Below, piece by piece: positions 1 to 5,639 of a stretch of 5,689 bases of DNA. The stretch's first letter is position 1. Every line of letters starts with the position of its first letter. The position numbers were made by a program, and so were the translations under genes. The notes beneath the pieces are model-generated. The model was given only the letters and a program-made list of their open reading frames with translations. It searched no databases and was not told where the DNA came from. Location of the stretch: contig NZ_JAIFKJ010000418.1 in the NCBI RefSeq assembly GCF_019695415.1, positions 1 through 5,689 on the forward strand, given 5' to 3'. The DNA is from Thiohalocapsa sp. (GTDB taxonomy: Bacteria; Pseudomonadota; Gammaproteobacteria; Chromatiales; Chromatiaceae).

Positions 1-2
1 CG

Positions 3-632
3 GTGCTCGTGCTGCCACTCATGTTCGGCAGCGACCTCAACACCCTGCCGCTGCGGACCTTTCTCTCCGGCCGAGGCTACGCCGTATCCGCCTGGGGTCA
101 GGGCGTGAACCTGGGTCCGCGGGCTGGGGTATTCGATGGCTGCCGCCGGCGCTTGTCGGAGCTCTCGGATAGCCATGGTCGGTCCGTAAGCCTGGTGGGC
201 TGGAGCCTCGGCGGCCTCTACGCCCGGGCTCTGGCGCTGGCGGCCTCCGACAGCGTGCGCCAGGTGATCTGCCTCGGCACACCCATCAGCGGGTCACCGC
301 GGCCTGCAGACCTTTGGCGAACCTATGAGCGCATCACCGGGGACGCCATGGGCCTGCCCCCGGGCCTTGACGCCCTGCATGACCCGCTGCCGGTGCCTAG
401 CACGAGCATCTACAGCCGCAGCGACGGCATCGTGCCCTGGCACCAGAGTGCGCAGCCCGCAGGGCCTAGGGCCGAGAACATCGAGGTGGAATCCAGCCAT
501 CTCGGACTCGGCGTCCATCCGCTCACCCTCTACGCCGTAGGGGATCGTCTCGCGCAGCCGGCGGGTACCTGGCGCCCCTTCCGCCGCGACGGCATCCTCG
601 GCTGGCTCTATCCGACACCCGCTAGACCCTGA
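3..632 (+). CDS. Alpha/beta hydrolase (esterase/lipase-like), 5'-truncated by the window edge
   Basis: A serine hydrolase of the alpha/beta fold, probably acting on an ester substrate that the sequence does not identify. The visible 209 residues open on a hydrophobic strand (LVLPLMFGSD, the usual oxyanion-loop region). They continue with the nucleophile elbow GWSLGG (Ser68 in window numbering), the acid SRSDGIVPW (Asp141) and the histidine in SSHLGLGVHP (His166), so the catalytic triad is complete and correctly ordered. The first in-frame codon is a GTG at position 3, but the frame is open to the window edge and the first strand starts at once. Relatives normally have more N-terminal residues, so the true start almost certainly lies upstream. 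No signal peptide can be judged. The gene ends about 316 bases before the haloperoxidase, on the same strand, so co-transcription is possible but unproven. The fold and triad are secure; the substrate is unknown. Confidence 0.87.
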   Translation: MLVLPLMFGSDLNTLPLRTFLSGRGYAVSAWGQGVNLGPRAGVFDGCRRRLSELSDSHGRSVSLVGWSLGGLYARALALAASDSVRQVICLGTPISGSPRPADLWRTYERITGDAMGLPPGLDALHDPLPVPSTSIYSRSDGIVPWHQSAQPAGPRAENIEVESSHLGLGVHPLTLYAVGDRLAQPAGTWRPFRRDGILGWLYPTPARP

Positions 633-794
633 CGGAAACAGACCTGCGCTGTGACGGCGGCGCAATGCTCGCTGTCTGTGCAGGCGGGTGTGCGCCGTTG
701 TCGGGCGTACTTGGCTCTGCTGCGTACAGAATCACTGATCAGCGCATCAGAGATCCCCTGAAATGGTCTTGATGTCAACGGCCAGCTCCTCCGG

Positions 795-825
795 CTGACA
801 ACGCCGGACAGCGTATTCCTACAAA
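795..825 (+). promoter_or_regulatory. Weak sigma70-like promoter candidate for the haloperoxidase
   Basis: CTGACA at 795-800 (five of six bases to TTGACA) is followed after 19 bases by TACAAA at 820-825 (four of six to TATAAT). The spacer is longer than the preferred 17, so this is a weak match. It is listed because it falls in the right interval and its -10 box overlaps the palindrome at 823-838. A second candidate, TTGACC at 850-855 with a 17-base spacer, has a poor -10 box (GATTGC). Either would place the transcript start after the GTG at 841 or close to it, favouring translation from 949. Confidence 0.22.
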
Positions 826-838
826 ACCGCACGGTTTT
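823..838. promoter_or_regulatory. Perfect 7+7 inverted repeat, possible operator
   Basis: AAAACCGCACGGTTTT is two perfect 7-base arms (AAAACCG and CGGTTTT) around a 2-base centre. With so short a centre it is better explained as a binding site for a dimeric regulator than as an RNA hairpin, although a 5-bp stem with a 6-base loop is possible. It sits 110 bases upstream of the preferred haloperoxidase start and overlaps the promoter candidate. I cannot match it to a named regulator. A terminator reading is less attractive because no T-run follows the second arm beyond the arm itself. Confidence 0.35.
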
Positions 839-935
839 CCGTGGTCAGCTTGACCTGTCGCGGCCGGCTCCCGATTGCGCTGTCGTTGAATGCCGCGGGA
901 TTCCTGGTGCGCGACGAGCACACCCTTGCTGACTC

Positions 936-940
936 GGAGA
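936..940 (+). promoter_or_regulatory. Ribosome binding site deciding the haloperoxidase start
   Basis: GGAGA at 936-940 lies 8 bases before the ATG at 949, an ideal Shine-Dalgarno distance. The alternative GTG at 841 has no comparable purine run in front of it (it follows ...GGTTTTCC), which favours 949 as the start. Confidence 0.7.
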
Positions 941-948
941 TCACGACC

Positions 949-2859
949 ATGACAGACCGCAGACAAGAGTCCTACGCCATCCGCCTGGAGGCCGCCGAGC
1001 TGGCCCGCGGCCGCACGCATCCGACCCATGAGGCCAACGGCGACGAGGAGCGCTTCGCCGGCGCCAAGTACTTCATGAGCTTCACGAAAGGCCTGCCGCA
1101 CCATCCGGACACCGGCCTGTTGAACGATCCGCGGGACTTCGTGCAGTTCCGCCGCGCCATCGATGAGGGCTTCATCGACCCGTTTACGTCTGCTGTGCGC
1201 CACGGGGCGCACTGGACCGTTGCGCCGAATGGCGCCGAGACGCCAAGCAACCCAGCGCCGGGCAATTATCGGCAATGGGAGGCGCCTACCGCTGGCACCG
1301 CCTACGAGCTGGAGGGGCCGGACGCGCAGGCGGTGACCATGCCGCCGGCACCGCCACTACTCGGCGACGACGGTAAACCGAACCCAGAGCTGGTGTTCGA
1401 GATGGCCGAGGTCTACGAGCTCGCCGTGCTACGGGATCAGCCGCTGAACGCTTTCGAGACCGGCAACAGCAATCCAGCCATCGACGGCGCCGTGAACCGG
1501 CTCAACAATCTCCCTTATATGCAGGATCCAAGCGGGCGCCCCCGCAAGGTGGAGGGCGGCGCGCTCACACCGCAAACCGTGTTCCGCGGCTCCTCGCCGG
1601 GGGTCGAGGTGGGACCTTATCTGTCGCAGTTCATGCTCATCGGCAACACCGACGTGCTGGGCGGCTCGGTGCGCGACGGCCTGATCCGTTACGGGGTCCT
1701 GCAGATCGACCAGCGTGTGCCGGTCGCCACCGAGGGGCGTGACTACATGCAGTGCATGGCGGACTACGTGGCCGTGCAACGCGGCCTGCGGCCGGACCCC
1801 GAAACCTTCGCGGGGCCGGCAAGCGGTCCGGCGACGCGCCGCTTCATCACCACACCGCGCGACCTCGCGACCTATGTGCACTACGACGCCCTGTACGAGG
1901 CCTACCTCAATGCCTGCCTGATCCTGCTGGCCATGGGCACGCCGACGGACCCGGCCTTCGATCAGCTCTCCGGCGTCGGAGCCGGCTCGGGGAACCCGGA
2001 TTACCGGCGCCATGCCGGCGGCTTCGCCCTTTACGGCGGACCGCACATCCTCACCTTGGTCACGGAAGTTGCCACGCGGGCATTGAAGGCGGTGCGCTTC
2101 CAGAAGTTCAACAACCACATCCGGCTGCGTCCGGAGGCGCTCGCCGCGCGCCTCGAGCTGGTGCGCCGCAACGCCGCCGCGTCCGAGCACGTCCCGCAGG
2201 CGCTTCTAACCCACATGACGGTGTTCGCGCAGGAGTTGCAGAACAATGGCACGCTCGCCCAGATCGAGTCCCTTAACGCGGCTCCACCCTGCACCGGCAG
2301 CGGGACTCCGCAGGACGCGAACAGCTGGTTCCTGCCCATGGCCTTCCCGGAGGGCTCACCGATGCACCCGGCCTATGGTGCCGGTCACGCCACCGTCGCC
2401 GGAGCCTGCGTGACCATCCTCAAGGCCTACTTCGACACCAGCTCCGTGCTGGTGGAGCACACCGACCTGAACGGCAACCCGAGCATCCTCTTCAAGCCGT
2501 TCGAGCACGGTGACACGCCTGTGCAGTTCCGTGCACCAGCCCTGCCTGCAGCAATTCCGGACTGCGCCGAGCCTTGCGTCCCGCCACGACAGCAGCTGGA
2601 TATGGAATCCTTGAGCCCCGAGGAGCCCGAAACCTTCCTGACCTTGGAGGGAGAGCTCAACAAGCTCGCGGCCAACATCTCCATTGGCCGCAACATGGCC
2701 GGCGTCCACTACTTCTCGGACTATTACGACAGCCTGCGCATGGGCGAGGAGATCGCCATCGGCATTCTGGAAGAGCAGGCTCTCACCTACCCAACGGATC
2801 CGTTCGTGCTCTCCGTGCCGACGTTCGACGGCGAGGTGCGGCGGATCGGCCGGCGATGA
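949..2859 (+). CDS. Vanadium-dependent haloperoxidase family protein (algal bromoperoxidase type, PAP2 superfamily)
   Basis: Homologue of vanadate-dependent haloperoxidases, which use hydrogen peroxide to oxidise halides to hypohalous species; bromide is the likeliest substrate for this branch. From the ATG at 949 it has 636 residues, a length near the red-algal bromoperoxidases, and no signal peptide, so it is probably cytoplasmic. The vanadate site reads Lys386-x7-Arg394 (QKFNNHIRLRPE), then SPMHPAYGAGHA with His473, Ala478, Gly479 and His480, then RNMAGVH with Arg581 and His587. Each spacing (Lys+8 Arg; His+5, +6, +7; Arg+6 His) equals that of the Corallina enzyme as I remember it (Lys398/Arg406, His478/Ser483/Gly484/His485, Arg545/His551). 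The one change is Ser483 to Ala. The residue before the Lys, Arg397 in Corallina, is Gln here. An upstream in-frame GTG at 841 would add 36 residues lacking family features. The stop overlaps the next frame as ATGA. Halide preference, or a phosphatase activity instead, cannot be settled from sequence. Confidence 0.9.
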   Translation: MTDRRQESYAIRLEAAELARGRTHPTHEANGDEERFAGAKYFMSFTKGLPHHPDTGLLNDPRDFVQFRRAIDEGFIDPFTSAVRHGAHWTVAPNGAETPSNPAPGNYRQWEAPTAGTAYELEGPDAQAVTMPPAPPLLGDDGKPNPELVFEMAEVYELAVLRDQPLNAFETGNSNPAIDGAVNRLNNLPYMQDPSGRPRKVEGGALTPQTVFRGSSPGVEVGPYLSQFMLIGNTDVLGGSVRDGLIRYGVLQIDQRVPVATEGRDYMQCMADYVAVQRGLRPDPETFAGPASGPATRRFITTPRDLATYVHYDALYEAYLNACLILLAMGTPTDPAFDQLSGVGAGSGNPDYRRHAGGFALYGGPHILTLVTEVATRALKAVRFQKFNNHIRLRPEALAARLELVRRNAAASEHVPQALLTHMTVFAQELQNNGTLAQIESLNAAPPCTGSGTPQDANSWFLPMAFPEGSPMHPAYGAGHATVAGACVTILKAYFDTSSVLVEHTDLNGNPSILFKPFEHGDTPVQFRAPALPAAIPDCAEPCVPPRQQLDMESLSPEEPETFLTLEGELNKLAANISIGRNMAGVHYFSDYYDSLRMGEEIAIGILEEQALTYPTDPFVLSVPTFDGEVRRIGRR

Positions 2860-3203
2860 GGGCCCCCACGCGCAGCCCTGCGCGGTCTCGGCCCCCGGCG
2901 CGCGGACGGCTTGCGGCGAAGCGACCCTGTGCGCGCCCCGAGCTCCTGCGCCGGCGGTTGCGGTGCCTGTCGGAGCCGATGCGGCCCGCAGGCGTTTTGC
3001 CCGCACCGAGGCCCGGGTTCACGAGGCCAGAGCCTCGACCGGTGGGGTGTACCCTGACGGACTGCCTCCAGCTGTTGTTCGATCTGCTGTTGATGCGTCA
3101 ACCGGGCCCGCAGAACGGCTGTACGCTGGCACAGTGTCTGCCCTTGCTGGTCGTCGCCCTCGGCCTTTTGTTGTTGTTGCTTCTGCTGTTGCTGTTGTCT
3201 TGA
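2856..3203 (+). CDS. Small hypothetical Cys/Leu-rich protein overlapping the haloperoxidase stop
   Basis: A 115-residue frame whose ATG overlaps the haloperoxidase TGA (ATGA), the classic arrangement for translational coupling. I do not recognise the family. Residues 1-62 are rich in Arg, Pro and Ala and look low-complexity. Residues 64-98 hold two related units starting GCTLTDCLQLL (Gly64) and GCTLAQCLPLL (Gly88), each with a Cys-x4-Cys pair. Residues 104-114 are eleven leucines before a final Ser, so the C-terminus could sit in a membrane. The two units share most residues while their codons differ at synonymous third or first positions, which supports this frame as coding. An internal ATG at 2979 (Met42, 74-residue product, GGAG nearby but too close) would drop most of the Arg/Pro section and is a realistic alternative start. 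Another plus-strand frame spans the same bases without the repeat logic. Whether the N-terminal part is translated is uncertain. Confidence 0.45.
   Translation: MRAPTRSPARSRPPARGRLAAKRPCARPELLRRRLRCLSEPMRPAGVLPAPRPGFTRPEPRPVGCTLTDCLQLLFDLLLMRQPGPQNGCTLAQCLPLLVVALGLLLLLLLLLLLS
3045..3149 (+). repeat. Internal duplication encoding two GCTLxxCLxLL units
   Basis: Two units begin at 3045 and 3117, 72 bases (24 codons) apart. Over the ten codons from Cys to the second Leu of LL, seven residues are the same in both units. Of those seven codons two are identical and five differ only synonymously (ACC/ACG, TGC/TGT, CTC/CTG, CTG/TTG, TTG/CTG). That pattern suggests an old duplication kept by selection at protein level, not a recent DNA slippage. 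Confidence 0.55.
3165..3200 (+). repeat. TTG/CTG trinucleotide tract (poly-leucine)
   Basis: A run of mixed TTG, CTG and CTT triplets encodes the terminal leucines of the small frame. It is imperfect, not a pure microsatellite, but could still change length by slippage. Read on the other strand it gives a glutamine run (CAA/CAG), which explains a spurious antisense reading frame. Confidence 0.7.
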
Positions 3204-3320
3204 GCTGAAACCGGTCCGGGCCGCGGACACGGATGCCGCGACCGAGGCCGGCCCAGGGTCTTCGGGGTTACTCAGCCATGCACGCCATCAGGTGTTGACC
3301 TTAGTCCGACGGCAGCTAAG

Positions 3321-3370
3321 GCAGCGCCGACTTATTGGCGCTTCCCGTGCTGGGCAGGAAGCCCCGCCAT
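3321..3370. repeat. Dispersed hairpin repeat, copy A
   Basis: This copy matches 5640-5689 at 45 of 50 positions in the same orientation. It has two potential stems: AGCGCC (3323-3328) with GGCGCT (3337-3342) around an AT-rich 8-base loop, then GGGC, AGGAA, GCCC (3352-3364). Both stems are less perfect than in copy B. It may be a REP- or MITE-like element or the end of an insertion sequence; I cannot name a family. Similarity may continue past 3370, but copy B stops at the window edge there. Confidence 0.75.
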
Positions 3371-3449
3371 TTTCGGCGACGCAAGTCACTGAAAATGAAG
3401 GAGCCGTGAAACCGCCCAATGTCTGGACAGGCCCGGCTCCGTCTGATCT

Positions 3450-3466
3450 TTGGGCAGGATGCCCAA
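3450..3466. repeat. Hairpin TTGGGC-AGGAT-GCCCAA
   Basis: A perfect 6-bp stem with a 5-base loop. Its core, GGGCAGGATGCCC, is the same as the second stem of both dispersed-repeat copies apart from the last loop base (GGGCAGGAAGCCC in copy A, GGGCAGGACGCCC in copy B). It therefore looks like a third partial relative of that repeat. It lies between the convergent genes and could help end transcription, though no T-run follows on either strand. Confidence 0.45.
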
Positions 3467-3501
3467 TCAATCAGCATCCCCCTAATGCCTCTCCATTGGC
3501 C

Positions 3502-3525
3502 GCTCGGGCGTCGACGCGGCCGAGC
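3502..3525 (-). terminator. GC-rich hairpin just past the OmpA-domain gene, weak terminator candidate
   Basis: GCTCGG (3502-3507) pairs with CCGAGC (3520-3525), and the loop contains the self-complementary GCGTCGACGC (3508-3517). It starts about 10 bases after the stop of the minus-strand gene. No T-run follows in that direction, so a rho-independent terminator is only a possibility. Confidence 0.22.
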
Positions 3526-3535
3526 CCGCGCCGGA

Positions 3536-4438
3536 TCAGCCCGCCGTCTGCGCGGGCGAGGCCAGCAGAATATCCACCCGTCGGTTGCGGCGGCGTCCTT
3601 CGGCGCTCGCATTGTCAGCGATGGGCTCGGCGGCGCCTGCGCCCTCGATCTTCAGCCGATCCGCCGCTACGCCGAGTGTTATCAGCGCGTCCCGTACCGC
3701 TGCTGCGCGCGCTTCAGAGAGTGCGATGTTCGAAGCGTCGGAGCCAGTGGCGTCGGTGTGCCCGCGCAGCCGGACCTGCTGCGAGCGGTGGCGCTGCAGG
3801 AAGGCCGCGATGTCCGTCAGCGCCTCCCTGGCCGCTGCCGGTAGCTCGGTGGTGCCGGGCGCAAAGGCCAGCGCCGTCTCATCCAGGCGGATCAGCACGC
3901 CGTCGGCCGTGAAGCGGGCACCGAGCTCCGCGTAATCCGCCGTCAGGCGGCCGAAGCGCCGAGCGACGTCGGCCGCTTGGGCGGCCTGGGCCGCAGCCGC
4001 ATCTGCGGCTCGCCGGGCGGCTGCCACCTGAGCCTCCAGCGCCTCGATGCGGGCGCTGGCGTCGGCGAATCCGGCCGCGCTGGCAGAGAGGCTGTCAATG
4101 CGCCGGCGAGTGCCCGCCAACTCCGCCTCTAGGGCCGCGACCTCCATCTGCAGCGCGTCGAGGCGAGCAGCGTCAGCGGCATGGTTGCCGGCCGCCGGCA
4201 TGGCTTGCGGCGCCGCATCGGTCTGGGTGTTGGGCGCTGTCGGTATAGCGCTCTTTGCAGTTGGCTGCTGTGCCGGTGACAGCCCACTTTCATCGCGGGT
4301 CAGGGTGTAGAGCAGGGCGACTCCGAAAGCGAAGAGTGCCGCCAGCAGGCCCAACACCAGGGTGCTCCTGAGTGTCATGTTCCCGGGCGCTGCGTTGGCT
4401 GGCGTCGTGGCGGCCGCTGTGGATTGGGGATGACTCAT
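3536..4438 (-). CDS. Inner-membrane-anchored OmpA-domain protein with coiled coil
   Basis: Envelope protein expected to bind peptidoglycan through a C-terminal OmpA-like domain. From the ATG at 4438 it has 300 residues: a short Ala/Thr-rich cytoplasmic end, one membrane segment (about 26-46), an Ala/Pro/Gln linker, an Ala/Glu-rich coiled coil (about 89-163), and the OmpA domain (about 180-292). The domain has GHTDATG, NIALSEARA, ADRLKIEGAG, PIADN and GRRRNRRVDI. Asp229 and Arg244 are 15 residues apart, as are the diaminopimelate-binding Asp271 and Arg286 I recall from Acinetobacter OmpA, so wall binding should be intact. There is no beta-barrel, so it is an anchored, MotB-like layout and not an outer-membrane porin. 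The start is chosen for GGAG about 10 bases upstream; a longer frame reaches 4507 but would overlap the upstream gene. It follows the SLAC1-family gene by 40 bases, on the same strand. The partner in the membrane is unknown, perhaps that channel. Confidence 0.88.
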   Translation of the reverse strand: MSHPQSTAAATTPANAAPGNMTLRSTLVLGLLAALFAFGVALLYTLTRDESGLSPAQQPTAKSAIPTAPNTQTDAAPQAMPAAGNHAADAARLDALQMEVAALEAELAGTRRRIDSLSASAAGFADASARIEALEAQVAAARRAADAAAAQAAQAADVARRFGRLTADYAELGARFTADGVLIRLDETALAFAPGTTELPAAAREALTDIAAFLQRHRSQQVRLRGHTDATGSDASNIALSEARAAAVRDALITLGVAADRLKIEGAGAAEPIADNASAEGRRRNRRVDILLASPAQTAG

Positions 4439-4478
4439 GGCTTTTTGTCTCCGTGCGCTTCGGCGGTTAGCGGTGCGG

Positions 4479-5489
4479 TCATTCCGGCAGGCAGATGCCG
4501 CGCTCACGCACGGCGCGGGCGGTTTGAATCAGCAGCAGGACGACGATGCCGGACAGCATGGTGAGCAGGCCGAAGCCTAGATACAGGAAGCCAACGAGGC
4601 CCGTCTGCTCGGCCATCAGTATGCTGGCGATGGAGATGGCCGCCAGCGGGAAGGAGTAGGCCCACCAGGACAGGTAGAACCGGATGCGCAGGAAGCGGGT
4701 TACCTGCGTGGCGAGCAGGACAGTGAAGAACAGCGCCGAGAAGTAGAGGATCTGCGCAAACACATCCACCTCCCCGGTGAGGCGGACATAGGCGATAAAG
4801 CCCACCGCCGGCGGCGCCACTAGGATGAACAGGGTCGGCATGAGCCGCTCCGGCAAGGGCTGGTGGAACAGCACGCGGTAGAAGACGATGGTCAGCAGCA
4901 CCGGCCACAGCAGAATGCCGACGCTGAAGAAGAACCAGGACACGAGCTCATAGCCCAGCGGCACCCCCGCCACAGGCACCAGCACATTGCCGACAGCAGG
5001 GATAAACCAAGCCGGGTTCATGTGCTGCACCTGGAAGTGCTCGTGGTGCATCCACGCGTTGACCACGAAGAGCGTGAAGCCGAGCTGCAGAGCCGCGCCG
5101 GTCAGCCACAGCCAGCGGCTGGCTTCGGGTACGGCGTGCAGATAGACGATGGCCAGCAGCAGCAGGCTGATAGCCATGGTCGGCATGAAATTGATCCGCA
5201 CCGGGTGACGCACCTCCGCACGAACAGCAGCCGGGTGTAGCACCAGCTTGGCGATGTAAAGCAGCGCGAGCCCGGCAAAGAGCAGGGTCGCGGCACCAAT
5301 GAGCCAGGGGACGAATGGGAAGTCACGGCCCAGCACGGCCTGGGCCTTTTCCCAGCCGATGGTGAGCCCAGCGAGGCCCATGACCATTGCGAAGAAGGCA
5401 GCCGGGAAGTGCTCCAGGCGGCTGTCGGGCATATCTAGGCGCGGAGCGGCCCCGGCGGCAGGTGCCGCGGTTGTGGCTTCTGTGGACAT
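4479..5489 (-). CDS. SLAC1/TehA-type anion channel (tellurite-resistance/dicarboxylate transporter family)
   Basis: Integral inner-membrane protein of 336 residues with about ten hydrophobic segments (roughly 28-45, 60-84, 104-120, 126-144, 160-178, 182-206, 218-237, 246-265, 272-292 and 298-324), the layout of the TehA/SLAC1 fold. Family signatures are HFPAAFFAMVMGLAGL after the N-terminus, NPAWFIPAVGNVLVPVAG in the middle, LPERLMPTLFILVAPPAVGF, and LSWWAYSFPLAA in the ninth segment. Phe280 of that last motif probably corresponds to the pore-gating Phe of TehA (262) and plant SLAC1 (450); this is from memory of the motif WWAYTFP. Relatives conduct or carry small anions such as chloride, nitrate, sulfite, malate or tellurite; the substrate here is unknown. 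The start is fixed by GGAGG (complement of 5494-5498) four bases upstream. It is the first gene of a likely operon with the OmpA-domain protein 40 bases downstream. The name tehA is withheld because the family is broad. Confidence 0.9.
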   Translation of the reverse strand: MSTEATTAAPAAGAAPRLDMPDSRLEHFPAAFFAMVMGLAGLTIGWEKAQAVLGRDFPFVPWLIGAATLLFAGLALLYIAKLVLHPAAVRAEVRHPVRINFMPTMAISLLLLAIVYLHAVPEASRWLWLTGAALQLGFTLFVVNAWMHHEHFQVQHMNPAWFIPAVGNVLVPVAGVPLGYELVSWFFFSVGILLWPVLLTIVFYRVLFHQPLPERLMPTLFILVAPPAVGFIAYVRLTGEVDVFAQILYFSALFFTVLLATQVTRFLRIRFYLSWWAYSFPLAAISIASILMAEQTGLVGFLYLGFGLLTMLSGIVVLLLIQTARAVRERGICLPE

Positions 5490-5639
5490 GTTGCCTCCGT
5501 AACTGGGGTCTGCGGCGGGCCGCCGGGGCGGTCGTCCGCCAGGCGCCGCCTAGGCGATATGGCACAGTTTATGGAGACGCATGCGCGCCCGGCATTGATA
5601 AATCTCGGAGCGAGACGGTGGGTTAAGGGCACCTCTAGG
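5490..5639. promoter_or_regulatory. Leader and presumed control region of the channel/OmpA operon
   Basis: About 150 bases upstream of the channel gene, without a convincing gene. It includes the GGAGG ribosome site (5494-5498 on the minus strand), a GC palindrome CGGCGG-G-CCGCCG (5513-5525), and overlapping inverted repeats AGGCG-C-CGCCT (5541-5551) and CGCCTAGGCG (5547-5556). The palindromes could be operators or leader hairpins, but in DNA this GC-rich they may be chance. No convincing -35/-10 pair was found on the minus strand; an AT-richer patch at about 5556-5604 is where a promoter would be expected. Confidence 0.35.

Larger units (their letters stand above)
633..935. other. Intergenic region between the hydrolase and the haloperoxidase
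   Basis: About 300 bases without a convincing gene. The region is somewhat less GC-rich than the genes around it. It holds a short inverted repeat (CTGAT, six bases, ATCAG at 735-750), the perfect palindrome at 823-838, and a weak sigma70-like promoter candidate just upstream of that palindrome. I see no hairpin with a T-run after the hydrolase stop, so termination of the upstream transcript here is not supported. The most likely role is the control region of the haloperoxidase gene. Confidence 0.5.
3204..3535. other. Convergent intergenic region with hairpins and a dispersed repeat
   Basis: About 330 bases between two convergent gene pairs, with no convincing gene. From left to right it holds a short GC stem (GTCCG, five bases, CGGAC at 3214-3228), the dispersed repeat copy at 3321-3370, an inverted pair ATTTTC/GAAAAT (3369-3374 and 3391-3396), a hairpin at 3450-3466, and a hairpin at 3502-3525 just past the OmpA gene stop. 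The density of hairpins suits bidirectional termination or a small non-autonomous element. No classic stem plus T-run was found on either strand. Confidence 0.5.

Noticed and set aside
1429..2190. Long minus-strand frame inside the haloperoxidase
   Set aside because: High-GC antisense shadow of a well-supported gene, without recognisable motifs.
3..2859. Hydrolase and haloperoxidase as one biosynthetic cluster
   Set aside because: Only two catalytic genes on the same strand with a gap of more than 300 bases; no other pathway gene is visible to support a halogenated-product pathway.
2684..3208. Second plus-strand frame over the haloperoxidase 3' end and the small-gene region
   Set aside because: Its first part is an out-of-frame shadow of the haloperoxidase. 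Its last part shows no motif or repeat logic, while the overlapping frame from 2856 does.
3214..3228. GC hairpin just after the small gene as a rho-independent terminator
   Set aside because: Only a 5-bp perfect stem and no T-run follows, so it is noted as part of the intergenic region only.
2787..3230. Minus-strand frame with a glutamine-rich start, antisense to the small Cys/Leu gene
   Set aside because: The glutamine run is the complement of the leucine codon tract. The internal repeat differs by changes that are synonymous only in the plus-strand frame, and the rest overlaps the end of the haloperoxidase antisense.
3321..3466. CRISPR-like or integron attC-like array from the repeated hairpins
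   Set aside because: Spacing is irregular, there are only two adjacent related stems, and no core sites, integrase or cas genes are seen.
3419..3844. Plus-strand frame starting in the convergent gap, with a plausible-looking first 28 residues
   Set aside because: Most of it is antisense to the OmpA-domain gene, the ribosome-like GGAG is too far from its ATG, and I recognise no domain. A remnant of a mobile-element gene in the first 80 bases cannot be excluded.
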